This document shows positions 54,029-62,205 of a stretch of DNA of 64,000 nucleotides, piece after piece. The translations under genes and the position numbers were made by a program. Source of the DNA: an uncultured Lachnospiraceae bacterium (GTDB lineage Bacteria > Bacillota > Clostridia > Lachnospirales > Lachnospiraceae); the NCBI GenBank assembly GCA_947652925.1, contig CANTEW010000007.1, positions 18,079 through 82,078 on the forward strand, read 5' to 3'. Position 1 is the stretch's first letter. Every line of letters starts with the position of its first letter. The notes under the pieces were generated by a model that saw nothing but the letters and a program-made list of their open reading frames with translations, searched no databases and was not told where the DNA came from.

Positions 54029-54513
54029 TGGATACAAAAAAGATTTTGTATTTCCATGTGGTAAAGAAAAACTACAGGGGTTCATTTCTTCATTGCCCCA
54101 TGATCCAGTCAGTATCCATAATCTGGTGAGGGGATCATTTAAATGATCCACATATCTATGGTGATATCTGTACATTAAGAGATTATCGCAATGCGATCAC
54201 ATATATCAGCAATATAATAAAGCCATGTTATATCGCATTGAGTGATGTTATCCGGTGGGCAGAACATAAGCTACATCTGCCTGATGCGATATATATTGAA
54301 AAAAGTATGTTCGATGAATATGACGACTGGTATGATATGTGTATCATGAGTAAATGCCATCATAATATCATCGCGAATAGTTCCTTCAGTTGGTGGGGAG
54401 GATGGTTGAATGGGCATCCAGATAAAATAGTGATAGCCCCGCCATATTTTGTTAATCGTTATAAGCATAGGCGTTTAGCTTGTGATGATTGGGTCACGAT
54501 AAAAGGATATTAG
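54029..54513 (+). pseudogene. Decayed GT11 (alpha-1,2-fucosyltransferase type) gene
   Basis: From 54238 the frame reads a good GT11 C-terminus: CHHNIIANSSFSWWGGWLNG, HPDKIVIAPPYFVN and CDDWVTIKG. Upstream, the same frame from about 54135 gives NDPHIYGDICTLRDYRNAIT without a start. Before that, other frames give KEKLQGFISSLPHDPVSIHN, the region preceding the conserved GDP-binding HIRRGDY, which is missing. At least two frameshifts and loss of the N-terminal ~100 residues make this a pseudogene of about 150 of the usual ~290 residues. It sits between the wbpI and wbpB genes. Confidence 0.82.
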
Positions 54514-54532
54514 AAAAACGGGAGGCGATGGG

Positions 54533-55618
54533 ATGAGATATGCGTTGATCGGCTGTGGGCGTATTGCGGTGAACCACATAAAGGCAGCCATGGATAATCA
54601 TCTGGAAATTGTTGCAGTATGCGACCTGTCCCTTGAAAAAGCCAGATGCTTATTGGATGGACATAGCCTTGGCACAGATAAGGGCATCACATATTATAAA
54701 GACTATAAAGAGATGATATCGGAAGATCCAAACATAGAATTGATCGCGATCGCAACGCCCAGTGGGACGCATGGAGAGATTGCGTTATATTGCATCAATA
54801 AGGGGATCAATGTCATCATAGAAAAACCGATGGCGATGGATATGGCTGATGCAGAAAAGATCATCCGATGCAGCGAGGAAAAAGGAGTTGCTGTATGTGC
54901 CTGCCATCAGAACAGGTTTAATGAAGCGGTTAGGGAGACGAGGAGAGCTTTAGCATCCGGAAGGTTTGGTAAACTCTCACACGGGAGCGTCCATGTACGT
55001 TGGAACCGTGATGAGGATTATTATAAACAAGCGTCCTGGCGTGGTACATGGGCAGAAGACGGTGGATGCCTGATGAACCAATGTATCCACGGGATTGACT
55101 TGCTCCGCTGGATGATGGGAGATGAAGTGGATACAGTTTACGGCGTTACCCGGCAGCAGAGGCATCCATATATAGAGACAGAAGACATTGGCATGGCTAT
55201 TGTCACATTTAAAAATGGAACGGTCGCAACGATCGAGGGGACTACCAATGTCTATCCCAAAAACTTAGAAGAAACACTTTATCTATTTGGAGAAAAAGGG
55301 ACCGTAAAGATCGGTGGGAAGTCAGCAAATGACTTGGACATATGGGAATTTGCTGACGAGACAGCGAAAGATCAGGAAAATAAAGGGCTAAAGGAACAGA
55401 CAAGCAATGTTTACGGCAATGGGCACACAAGTTTGTATGCTGATATGATCGACGCGGTCCAAAATCGACGAAAACCGTATGTGGATGCAGTCGCGGGATG
55501 TAATGCTCTAGAGATCATCCTTGCGATCTATAAGAGCATGAAGACTGGACAGCCAGTCAACCTGCCGTTGAGGGATTTTTCAAGCATTGATATGAAGGGG
55601 ATATTCGATAATGTCTGA
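54533..55618 (+). CDS. wbpB: Gfo/Idh/MocA oxidoreductase (WbpB type)
   Basis: A 361-residue NAD-dependent oxidoreductase that oxidises the 3-hydroxyl of UDP-GlcNAcA. The Rossmann start is YALIGCGRIAVNHIKAAMDN, the conserved EKPMAM carries the catalytic lysine, and HVRWNRDEDYYKQASWRGTW with GGCLMNQCIHGIDLLRWMMG is specific to the WbpB/WlbA branch. GGGAGG lies 7 nt upstream. It overlaps the acetyltransferase gene by 8 nt and works with the WbpE aminotransferase. Confidence 0.92.
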   Translation: MRYALIGCGRIAVNHIKAAMDNHLEIVAVCDLSLEKARCLLDGHSLGTDKGITYYKDYKEMISEDPNIELIAIATPSGTHGEIALYCINKGINVIIEKPMAMDMADAEKIIRCSEEKGVAVCACHQNRFNEAVRETRRALASGRFGKLSHGSVHVRWNRDEDYYKQASWRGTWAEDGGCLMNQCIHGIDLLRWMMGDEVDTVYGVTRQQRHPYIETEDIGMAIVTFKNGTVATIEGTTNVYPKNLEETLYLFGEKGTVKIGGKSANDLDIWEFADETAKDQENKGLKEQTSNVYGNGHTSLYADMIDAVQNRRKPYVDAVAGCNALEIILAIYKSMKTGQPVNLPLRDFSSIDMKGIFDNV

Positions 55619-56249
55619 ATATTTTATCCATGAGAGCAGTTATGTGGATGATGATGTAAGGATCGGGGAACGGACTAGGATATGGCATTTCTGTCATATC
55701 CAGAAGGGTGCATCCATAGGGAAGGATTGTACTTTTGGACAAAATGTAAATGTTTCGGATAATGTCAAGATCGGGAACGGGGTAAAGGTGCAGAATAATG
55801 TGTCGATCTATGAAGGTGTTGAACTGCAAGATCACGTATTCTGTGGGCCATCCATGGTCTTTACCAATGACTTGACGCCGCGTGCCAGATATCCGAAAGG
55901 ACATGATGTTTACAAAAAAACATTGGTCAAGACTGGAGCAACGATCGGTGCAAATGCAACGATCGTTTGCGGCCATGTACTCGGTGAATGGTGCATGATC
56001 GCAGCTGGCGCTGTTGTCACAAGAGATGTCCCGCCACATGCGTTGATGGCGGGCATACCGGCACGTCAGACTGGATGGGTATGTGAATGTGGACATCTCT
56101 TGGACAGTGGCCTAGAGTGTCTGGGTTGTGGTAGAAAATACATCATGGAAGAACGGTCAGCATCCAATATGGAGAGTCACTACCTAAAGATCAAAGGGGG
56201 GGGTAAAAAGCTGAGTCTTGGGATACCCTCCGTTGGGTTTGCGGCATGA
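55611..56249 (+). CDS. wbpD: N-acetyltransferase, left-handed beta-helix (WbpD type)
   Basis: A 212-residue hexapeptide-repeat acetyltransferase that N-acetylates the 3-amino group of the UDP-sugar acid. RTRIWHFCHIQKGASIGKDC with QNVNVSDNVKIGNGVKVQNN and the SIYEGVELQDHVFCGPSMVF segment are typical of WbpD/WlbB. The C-terminal CECGHLLDSGLECLGCGRKY forms a zinc-ribbon-like tail also found there. The final ~20 residues are encoded across a G8 run at 56196-56203, and gain of one G would stop translation right after it. The stop overlaps the ATP-grasp start. Confidence 0.93.
   Translation: MSEYFIHESSYVDDDVRIGERTRIWHFCHIQKGASIGKDCTFGQNVNVSDNVKIGNGVKVQNNVSIYEGVELQDHVFCGPSMVFTNDLTPRARYPKGHDVYKKTLVKTGATIGANATIVCGHVLGEWCMIAAGAVVTRDVPPHALMAGIPARQTGWVCECGHLLDSGLECLGCGRKYIMEERSASNMESHYLKIKGGGKKLSLGIPSVGFAA
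56196..56203 (+). repeat. G8 homopolymer near the wbpD 3' end
   Basis: Eight G in a row in an AT-rich gene. In the present length the tail IKGGGKKLSLGIPSVGFAA is read. With nine G the frame stops at TAA directly after the run; with seven it stops two codons later. Only the last residues and coupling to the next gene would change. Confidence 0.7.
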
Positions 56250-57208
56250 TGGGGCGGGACGGTATCCATAAAAAGACCAAGATATTGATAGGGAGCAATG
56301 GTGGGCTTACCGGCATATATCTGGCCAAAGAACTGAGGAGGATGGAGGATGTCATATTATGTGGGGCAGACAGTTCGGACATCTGTACAGGCAGATTTTT
56401 TGTGGATGAGCAAGTCTGTCTGCCAAATGCGTGGGACCCGAGATTTATCGACAGCCTTATCGGTGTATTAGATGCAGGAGAGGTCGATATCTATCTGCCA
56501 ACGCATTCCAGGGAGATAAAGGCCGTTTCCATGAACGGGTCGAGGATACGCAGGCAAGTCGGGACAAAGTTTATCGTTTCCCCTTATGGGACATTTGAAG
56601 CTCTAGACGATAAAGCAGCAGCGAACCGGAACCTGCGCCGGATCGGGATACCTGTGCCTGATCTGATAGAAGGCCTGAGCGAGCGATACCCTATCTTTAT
56701 GAAGCACCGGGTGGGGAGTGGCAGCACTGGGGTGATGGTGATCGAAAATCCAGTCATCCATAAGGCATATCTGGATACGTGTAAAGACGTATCATTTTTC
56801 CAGTTGGTACAAGGCAGGGAATATACTGTAGACTGCCTGTTTGATGGGGAGGGGGAGCTATTGGGATATAACCAAAGGCGGCGTATCAAGACGATAGGCG
56901 GTGCTGCTGCCATCACACAGAATGACCATCGTTTTGATATCGATCCATGGATCAGGCGGATAGCTAGTTCCTGGAGATTCCGGGGCTGTGTCAATTTTCA
57001 ATATATAGTCAGGGATGGGGTGCCATATTTTATCGATGTGAACCTGAGGTATCCATCAGGCGGCCTGCCATTGACCGTCCAGGCAGGTCTGGACATACCC
57101 AGGTTGGTAGTGGAGATGCTGCTGGGCAGGAAAGTGGGTCCTGGGGACCTAAAGTTAACGGGGACACCTGATACCATGTACCGTTACTTTGAGGAGATCT
57201 TTGAATGA
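56246..57208 (+). CDS. ATP-grasp domain protein
   Basis: A 320-residue ATP-grasp family protein resembling the carbamoyl-phosphate synthase large chain/biotin carboxylase fold. A Rossmann-like N-terminal part (LIGSNGGLTGIYLAKELRRM) precedes the grasp: FMKHRVGSGSTGVMVIENP, VQGREYTVDCLF and the metal-binding VNFQYIVRDGVPYFIDVNLR with YPSGGLPLTVQAG. These enzymes form amide-type bonds with ATP. Its position inside the wbpA-E gene run, ATG overlapping the wbpD stop, suggests it modifies the same sugar, perhaps by adding an amino acid; no direct evidence. Confidence 0.85.
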   Translation: MMGRDGIHKKTKILIGSNGGLTGIYLAKELRRMEDVILCGADSSDICTGRFFVDEQVCLPNAWDPRFIDSLIGVLDAGEVDIYLPTHSREIKAVSMNGSRIRRQVGTKFIVSPYGTFEALDDKAAANRNLRRIGIPVPDLIEGLSERYPIFMKHRVGSGSTGVMVIENPVIHKAYLDTCKDVSFFQLVQGREYTVDCLFDGEGELLGYNQRRRIKTIGGAAAITQNDHRFDIDPWIRRIASSWRFRGCVNFQYIVRDGVPYFIDVNLRYPSGGLPLTVQAGLDIPRLVVEMLLGRKVGPGDLKLTGTPDTMYRYFEEIFE

Positions 57209-57804
57209 GGGCGTTCATCGATCTGGACGGGACACTCCTGGACTTATGGCCGAGATACTATCGTGTATTTTGCGGACTGCTCCACACAGATGGCATCACT
57301 TTGGGAAGATATAAAGAAAAAAAACGGGAGCTTGTCCAGGACAGTGCAGTAGCCGAGGCTTTTGGACATGCATTATCTCCGGGCCATTTCACAAAAAAAG
57401 CGGAGTTGTTGGAAGACAAGAGATATCTTTTACTCGACAGGTTATGTCTACCACAAGAACAGATTGAGACAATATTTGCAAAAGGGAATGCCATGATCCT
57501 CACAAAGCGGAGACAACCTGATAATCTAGAGTGGCAATTGGATAGATTGGGGATCAGGGTACCTGTCGCTATCGTGAGGGATCAGACAAAACTGCAGTGG
57601 ATCAAAGAAAACCATCCAGATGAGGAAGCTGTGATGGTCGGCGATTCCATGATAGATATGGAGACAGGGCAGATGCCAAATATCTCGGTCATCATGGTCG
57701 GATATGGATTAGGGACGAAGGGACAGTTTGACAGCGTCGGTATCCCATATACATATGCAGACACAGCAGCTTCAATGGCCAGGCACCTCAGGACATATCT
57801 TTAA
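57205..57804 (+). CDS. HAD-family hydrolase
   Basis: A 199-residue haloacid dehalogenase-like protein. Motif I is FIDLDGTLLDLW, motif II appears as LTKRRQ, and motif IV is MVGDSMIDMETG. The cap between is short. It overlaps the ATP-grasp gene by 4 nt (ATGA), so the two are strictly coupled and probably act together. GAGGAG precedes the ATG. A phosphate intermediate of the sugar side-chain is an attractive but unproven substrate. Confidence 0.83.
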   Translation: MRAFIDLDGTLLDLWPRYYRVFCGLLHTDGITLGRYKEKKRELVQDSAVAEAFGHALSPGHFTKKAELLEDKRYLLLDRLCLPQEQIETIFAKGNAMILTKRRQPDNLEWQLDRLGIRVPVAIVRDQTKLQWIKENHPDEEAVMVGDSMIDMETGQMPNISVIMVGYGLGTKGQFDSVGIPYTYADTAASMARHLRTYL

Positions 57805-57836
57805 TATAGATCTATAGACAAGGCAGGGGAGAGAAG

Positions 57837-58970
57837 ATGGAATTCCGGGATTTAAAGAAACAATATGAGGTCTTAAAGCCACAGATCGATACAGCTGTCC
57901 TTGATACCATGAGAGGAGCGCATTTTATAGGTGGCCCACAAGTCGAGAGATTAGAAAAACGGCTGGCAGAATATGTAGGGGTACGACATTGCATCACTTG
58001 TGGCAATGGCACAGATGCACTAGTACTGTCATTGATGGCATGGGGGATAGGTCCAGGGGATGCTGTCTTTGTGCCAGACTTCACATTTTTTTCTAGTGGT
58101 GAGAGCCCGGCTTTTTTGGGAGCGACACCTATATATGTGGATGTAGAGAAAGATACCTATAATATCGATCCAGCCAAGTTGGAGATGGAGATCCTGAGGA
58201 TAAAGTCAGAGGGTAGATGCATCCCCAAGGCCGTAGTGGCAGTCGATCTGTTTGGGCAACCTGCGGATCATCCAAGGATCAAGCCTATCTGTGAAAGATA
58301 TGGTCTGTGGCTTTTAGAGGATGGGGCGCAGGGATTTGGCGGGGATATAGATGGACAGAAGGTGTGCAGTTTTGGTGATATCTCAACAACAAGTTTTTTT
58401 CCTGCAAAACCGCTCGGATGTTATGGCGATGGCGGGGCAGTCTTTACAGATGATGATGACCAGGCGGCACTGATACGGAGTTTGAGTGTGCATGGAAAAA
58501 ATGGGGAAGATAAATACAACAATGACCGTATCGGTATGAACAGCCGTCTGGATACGATACAAGCATCCATATTGTTGCCAAAATTCAGAGCATTTGAGCG
58601 GTATGAATTGGAGGCTGTGAACAGAGTCGCTGCCTGGTATACAGAAAACCTGGAAGGCAGCGGCCTCACGCTGCCGGTCATTCGGGAAGGTTTTTTTAGT
58701 AGTTGGGCACAATATACTGTCCAGATCCCAGATGGGAGTGACAGGGGGCTTCTCCAGTCAAGATTAAAAGAGGCAGGCATCCCGACAATGGTATATTATA
58801 AAAGGCCTATGCATCTGCAGGGAGCGTTCCATGACACATACAGTGCCATCGCGGACTGTCCGGTGACAGAACAACTTTGCGGGCAAGTCCTGAGTCTCCC
58901 GATGGGACCTTATATGACGGAAGATGAGGTGGGATATGTCGCTAGGGTTTTAAAAAAATTTTTAACATGA
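57837..58970 (+). CDS. wbpE: DegT/DnrJ/EryC1-family aminotransferase (WbpE type)
   Basis: A 377-residue PLP-dependent sugar aminotransferase that installs the 3-amino group on the UDP-3-keto-GlcNAcA made by WbpB. The N-terminal MEFRDLKKQYEVLKPQI and GNGTDALVLSLMAWGIGPGD are typical, as is the PLP-lysine motif TSFFPAKPLGCYGDGGA with Lys191. EDGAQGFGGDIDG carries the aspartate that contacts the PLP nitrogen. It completes a five-enzyme route to UDP-ManNAc(3NAc)A. The IS5-type element lies 39 nt behind its stop. Confidence 0.93.
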   Translation: MEFRDLKKQYEVLKPQIDTAVLDTMRGAHFIGGPQVERLEKRLAEYVGVRHCITCGNGTDALVLSLMAWGIGPGDAVFVPDFTFFSSGESPAFLGATPIYVDVEKDTYNIDPAKLEMEILRIKSEGRCIPKAVVAVDLFGQPADHPRIKPICERYGLWLLEDGAQGFGGDIDGQKVCSFGDISTTSFFPAKPLGCYGDGGAVFTDDDDQAALIRSLSVHGKNGEDKYNNDRIGMNSRLDTIQASILLPKFRAFERYELEAVNRVAAWYTENLEGSGLTLPVIREGFFSSWAQYTVQIPDGSDRGLLQSRLKEAGIPTMVYYKRPMHLQGAFHDTYSAIADCPVTEQLCGQVLSLPMGPYMTEDEVGYVARVLKKFLT

Positions 58971-59009
58971 ACTATAGAAGAGACGATCATCAACCGTTGG
59001 GTCAGCCTA

Positions 59010-59889
59010 GAGCGTGTTTGAAAAATACAATGTTTTAGTCAATTTAACCAAATGAGTATGGAGGCGATGTAGATAAAACCAAGATAAGTTGAGGCAAGTT
59101 TATCATATCTGGTAGCGATCCTACGATATGCTTTGAGTTTAAGGAAAAGTTTTTCGACCAAATGCCGTTCTTTATAGAGCCACCAGTCACAGTGACGCTG
59201 GAATTTAGCATTCTTTCTTGAAGGGATGGTGGGTCCACCACCGCGGTCATAGATATGATCGATGAGTTTATTACTGTCATATCCACGGTCCGCAAGCACG
59301 CTGCTCCCTTCAATGTTTATATGTTCCAATACAGGGGATCGCATAATCAATATCATTACGCTGTCCTTCGCTGAGCATGATATAAAGAGGACAGCCATAT
59401 GCATCTACGGCAGCATGGATCTTAGTGCTTGGTCCACCGCGGCTGTGCCCGATCTCGTTAGGGGATCCATCTTTTTTGGCGCCAGCACTGTGCCGATGGG
59501 CCTGGACAATGGAAGTATCCAGTGAGACCTCACTTAACTCAGCATCCATAGCCAGAAAACGGAATATCCTGTTTAACAGGCCGCTGCTGGTCCATTTCCG
59601 GAAACGGCTGTAAACACTCTCCCATGGGGCATAATATTCAGGCAGATCCCGCCATGGGGAACCACTCCGGGCAATCTATATCATTGCGTTTAACATGATA
59701 CGATTGTCTTTTAACGGTCTTCCACGTTTTCCAGTCTTTTCAGGCGGGAGAAAAGGAGCTGTCTGTTCCCATTGCTGATCTGTTGATCCATAACGCCTCA
59801 ACATACTGATTACCCCTTTTTTATTTTACCATAAAAAAGGGGAGGGGCAACCATATATTTTGTGCAATTTTTATTTTTCAAACACGCTC
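59010..59889 (-). mobile_element. IS5-family (IS427-like) insertion sequence, degenerate
   Basis: An 880-bp element flanked by TA (within CTAG on both sides). The terminal inverted repeats are perfect for 18 bp (GAGCGTGTTTGAAAAATA). A single minus-strand transposase gene fills it, with two defects. Its ends match those of the 160-bp foldback elements at 791 and 1544 in 14-16 of the first 17 positions. Size and the TA/CTAG target fit the IS427 group of IS5. Confidence 0.88.
59039..59805 (-). pseudogene. IS5-family transposase, one stop and one frameshift
   Basis: Translation from ATG 59805 gives LRRYGSTDQQWEQTAPFLPP, GRPLKDNRIMLNAMI, an in-frame TAG where tryptophan (TGG) is expected, then IARSGSPWRDLPEYYAPWES, the DTSIVQAHRHSAGAKK and SRGGPSTKIHAAVDAYGCPL segments. 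A one-base shift near 59345 moves to the frame with SSVLADRGYDSNKLIDHIYD and RHLVEKLFLKLKAYRRIATR. DDE residues are present in both pieces. The IS427 group may use frameshifting, but the TAG makes this copy probably inactive. Confidence 0.85.
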
Positions 59890-59977
59890 TAGTCTCTTTT
59901 TTTTGAAATAAAAATACCATATCGGTTTAATGAATAGGTATAAAAAATACAGAACATTTAAATATCAGGAGATCAGG

Positions 59978-60598
59978 ATGAAAAAGAAAATGCTTTTAGT
60001 GACTCATGGTTTCCCATTCGGTGAGAGCGAGAGAGGATTTATCAGTACAGAATTTGAAAGATTGGCGGATCATTTTGATATAGATATCCTGGCATGTGAG
60101 ACACATGAAGAGATAAAATACCCAATACCAAGTAGCAAGAACATCAATATGGAGAGATTTGTTTATAGCAAAAAAAAGCCATCTAAGATTATCCTGCAGA
60201 TATTCAGAAAAGATGTGAGAGAAGATATCAAAAGGGCGAGTAAAAGTTCTCTGACCAAATTGTCTTTATATCGGGCGAAAAAAATATTATCTTACAGTTT
60301 TAGAGTTGGCCTCATCCAAAAAGAGGTTGAAAAGATCATCCAAAAAGATAAGATCGATCTGATATATACTTATTGGGGGACTGAAGAACTTGTTGCTGCA
60401 TTACGTCTAAAAGAAAAGTATAAAAATATTAAAGTGATCACAAGATTCCATGGTTATGATCTATATACTGAAAGGAGTGAGGTAGGATGGCAGCCTTTTC
60501 AACAATATAAGGCTGATCATTGTGATCGTATTTTTTTTGTTTCTAATGCTGGAAAAAAGTATTTTACTGAAAAATGGGGGGGGACAAGAATCATGTAG
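59978..60598 (+). CDS. Glycosyltransferase, N-terminal half, cut at a G8 run
   Basis: 206 residues of a GT4-like glycosyltransferase acceptor domain: LLVTHGFPFGESERGFISTE at the start and YTYWGTEELVAALRLKEKYK with VITRFHGYDLYTERSEVGWQ further on. The frame runs through eight consecutive G (60576-60583) and stops at TAG shortly after. The C-terminal half follows in another frame; with nine (or six) G, both halves would join as W-G(-G)-D-K-N-H-V-A-Y-L-G. Start chosen after CAGGAGATCAGG. Either a pseudogene in this isolate or a phase-variable gene in the off state. Confidence 0.8.
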   Translation: MKKKMLLVTHGFPFGESERGFISTEFERLADHFDIDILACETHEEIKYPIPSSKNINMERFVYSKKKPSKIILQIFRKDVREDIKRASKSSLTKLSLYRAKKILSYSFRVGLIQKEVEKIIQKDKIDLIYTYWGTEELVAALRLKEKYKNIKVITRFHGYDLYTERSEVGWQPFQQYKADHCDRIFFVSNAGKKYFTEKWGGTRIM

Positions 60599-61203
60599 CA
60601 TATCTGGGAACTCCATCTATGCATAAAAATGTCCGATTTGGATCAGAAGAGATTGTTTTAGTTAGTTGTTCAAATCTTATTAAGTTGAAAAGAGTAGGAT
60701 TGATCATCCAGGCGATAGCCTCTCTCCCAGAAAATATCCGGATCACTTGGAATCATATAGGTGATGGACCAGAAAAAGATAAACTATATAAACTTGCAGA
60801 AAATATATTGTCACCAAAAGAAAATATCAAGTGGAAATTTTGGGGTTACATACCAAATAAAGATATAGAAAAGATTTATCAGAAAATAGGGCCGCAACTT
60901 TTCATAACTGTTTCATCAAGCGAGGGTCTACCAGTATCTGTCCAAGAAGCTTTTGCAATGGGCATACCCGCTATCGGGACAGACGTAGGCGGCATGAGAG
61001 AATTGATCATAGATAATAAAACCGGTTTTTTACTACAGTCGGATCCAACTGTTGAAGAGATTGTAAAAGCTATAAATAAATTTTATCATATGTTAGAGTG
61101 GGAGAAGGAAGAAATGTCAGATATGGCATTTCAGATATGGGATGAAAGTTTTGATGCTAAGAAAAAGGCAAAAGATTTTGTGAAGACAATAGAAAATTTA
61201 TGA
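60574..61203 (+). CDS. Glycosyltransferase, C-terminal half, behind the G8 run
   Basis: 209 residues forming the donor-binding domain of the same GT4 enzyme: LVSCSNLIKLKRVGLIIQAI, GDGPEKDKLYKLAENIL, WGYIPNKDIEKIYQKIG and the signature SSSEGLPVSVQEAFAMGIPA with IGTDVGGMRELI. It has no credible ribosome-binding site of its own, so the first ATG at 60574 is only the open-frame limit. It should be made only as part of the fused protein. Confidence 0.8.
   Translation: MGGDKNHVAYLGTPSMHKNVRFGSEEIVLVSCSNLIKLKRVGLIIQAIASLPENIRITWNHIGDGPEKDKLYKLAENILSPKENIKWKFWGYIPNKDIEKIYQKIGPQLFITVSSSEGLPVSVQEAFAMGIPAIGTDVGGMRELIIDNKTGFLLQSDPTVEEIVKAINKFYHMLEWEKEEMSDMAFQIWDESFDAKKKAKDFVKTIENL
60576..60583 (+). repeat. 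G8 homopolymer inside a glycosyltransferase gene
   Basis: Eight consecutive G in a clearly AT-rich gene, exactly where the reading frame breaks. Nine or six G would restore the full-length enzyme of about 408 residues. Confidence 0.85.
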
Positions 61204-61302
61204 TAAATATATATTATAATTGTGTCTTTTTATTAATATAGATTCTTTTATTCCATATCGAAAAATAAGTAAAGATAATCAAATAGTTTAATGGTGTATA
61301 AA

Positions 61303-62202
61303 ATGAAAAAAATCACATTAATTGGCTCTTTACAAGGAGAACATATCTCTGATTTATTAAATAGAAATGGATTAAAAGCTGTCTATATTAAACAAAAAAA
61401 TAATAATTTGCTCTATAAATTAAAAGTGGCATATCACTGTTTGGTTACGGATTATGTTTATTTGATCTATATCGGATATGCGCCTAATAGAAAATTTCTT
61501 AAATATCTGCGATTACTTAGAAAAAAAATTGTTTTTCATTGGATAGGGACAGATGTCTACAATTGTATACATAATTCAGAAACAAACGTTCAGTATCCAT
61601 TAGATATTACTCATCTTGCAGGAAGTCAATTACTTCATGATGAATTAAAAAATATTGGGATAAAATCAATCATAGTGCCTATCATTCCTTTTTCAATGGA
61701 TTTATCAATTATGGATATGCCAGATACACATCGTGTATTAAATTATGTCCCTAATGGAAGAGAGCGTTTTTATTCTGCTGACGTTGTCGTCAATCTAGCA
61801 AAGAGAAATCAAGACATAATATTTGATGTCGTAGGGACTGATAAATTTGAAGGGATTAATGAAATCCCTGAAAATATATGTTTTCACGGCAAGGTATCTA
61901 AAGATGGAATACAAAAAATATATAAAAATATAACAATTCTTTTAAGGATACCTTTACATGATGGATTATCTATGATGGTGATTGAAGCATTAGCAAAAGG
62001 AAAGTATGTTTTATATAAATATAGGCATCCATATGTTTACACACCAGATTCCAATGATATTGAAGACATAGACAAAACACTAAAAAAGATACTTAAATCC
62101 AAGCCTAAAATAAATTTTCGAGGACATGACTATGTAAAAAAATATTATAATGAGGATGAAATGATGAAATTGTATAAGATAAATAAAATATTTGGGGAAT
62201 AA
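61303..62202 (+). CDS. Glycosyltransferase (GT4-like)
   Basis: A 299-residue protein with a GT-B-like C-terminal half: ENICFHGKVSKDGIQKIYKN, LRIPLHDGLSMMVIEALAKG (the E-x7-G/E-type donor motif) and a helical tail. The N-terminal half (LIGSLQGEHISDLLNRNG, IVFHWIGTDVYNC) fits short GT4-like enzymes. The start is uncertain (61291 or 61303), with no strong ribosome-binding site. Codon use is very AT-rich, more than in the genes before the IS element. Confidence 0.75.
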   Translation: MKKITLIGSLQGEHISDLLNRNGLKAVYIKQKNNNLLYKLKVAYHCLVTDYVYLIYIGYAPNRKFLKYLRLLRKKIVFHWIGTDVYNCIHNSETNVQYPLDITHLAGSQLLHDELKNIGIKSIIVPIIPFSMDLSIMDMPDTHRVLNYVPNGRERFYSADVVVNLAKRNQDIIFDVVGTDKFEGINEIPENICFHGKVSKDGIQKIYKNITILLRIPLHDGLSMMVIEALAKGKYVLYKYRHPYVYTPDSNDIEDIDKTLKKILKSKPKINFRGHDYVKKYYNEDEMMKLYKINKIFGE

Positions 62203-62205
62203 GAT

